6,087 bases of DNA from Alphaproteobacteria bacterium (GTDB lineage: Bacteria > Pseudomonadota > Alphaproteobacteria > Micropepsales > Micropepsaceae), in assembly GCA_003451645.1 (NCBI GenBank), contig DMER01000154.1, positions 11,055-17,141 of the forward strand, given 5' to 3'. The translations under genes and the position numbers were made by a program. Below the pieces are notes generated by a model, which worked only from the letters and a program-made list of their open reading frames with translations, was not told the origin of the DNA and ran no database searches. Below, one piece after another: positions 6,075 through 6,087 of this stretch; the first letter of the stretch is position 1; each line of letters starts with the position of its first letter.

Positions 6075-6087
6075 CCGCCTTCCTCTC

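Noticed and set aside
5939..6076. G-quadruplex on the minus strand from the runs opposite the C-tracts
   Set aside because: The runs are 14 to about 40 bases apart, too far for a typical stable quadruplex, and the interleaved hairpins explain the arrangement better.

Overview
The window reads as chromosomal DNA of a GC-rich alphaproteobacterium. The chemoreceptor has the alanine-rich signalling domain typical of that class. A perfect TTAA-N7-TTAA box, the recognition pattern of the alphaproteobacterial regulator CtrA, lies ahead of it. The other recognisable genes (CorA, a DUF4282 membrane protein, TesB) are ordinary chromosomal genes. I see no insertion sequence, tRNA, rRNA, CRISPR array or phage gene, and the order cannot be fixed from this sequence.

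Layout. Bases 1-498 (minus) encode the first 166 residues of a CorA-type divalent-metal transporter that runs off the left edge. The 221-base gap at 499-719 is a divergent promoter region with the CtrA box (619-633), a GANTC methylation site (675-679) and a good ribosome binding site. Bases 720-3137 (plus) encode an 805-residue transmembrane chemoreceptor with a periplasmic Cache-type sensor, HAMP, a cytoplasmic PAS domain and the MCP signalling hairpin, followed by a textbook intrinsic terminator (3169-3200). A 99-residue two-helix membrane protein (3278-3577, DUF4282-like) follows. It converges with a 377-residue protein I cannot name (3593-4726, minus). That gene is divergent from a complete TesB-type acyl-CoA thioesterase II (4863-5783, plus) with all three catalytic positions at the expected spacing.

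The last 304 bases (5784-6087) have no convincing gene but are the most interesting part. A CtrA-like site (5886-5900) is followed by a tight row of five hairpins (5928-6074). Three of them, with stems of 9, 6 and 5 bp, have loops made of a run of 5-7 cytosines followed by AA or AAA. The last is a perfect 11-bp hairpin. This looks like a structured small RNA, or a structured leader of a gene beyond the right edge, with C-rich loops of the kind that pair with purine-rich ribosome binding sites. The ribosome binding site of the nearby unnamed gene (UUUGGGGG) is complementary over 8 bases to two of those loops.

Functionally the genes do not form one operon: strands alternate and each unit seems to have its own promoter. 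The shared thread is possible CtrA control of the chemoreceptor and of the putative RNA. This is inferred from motifs only.
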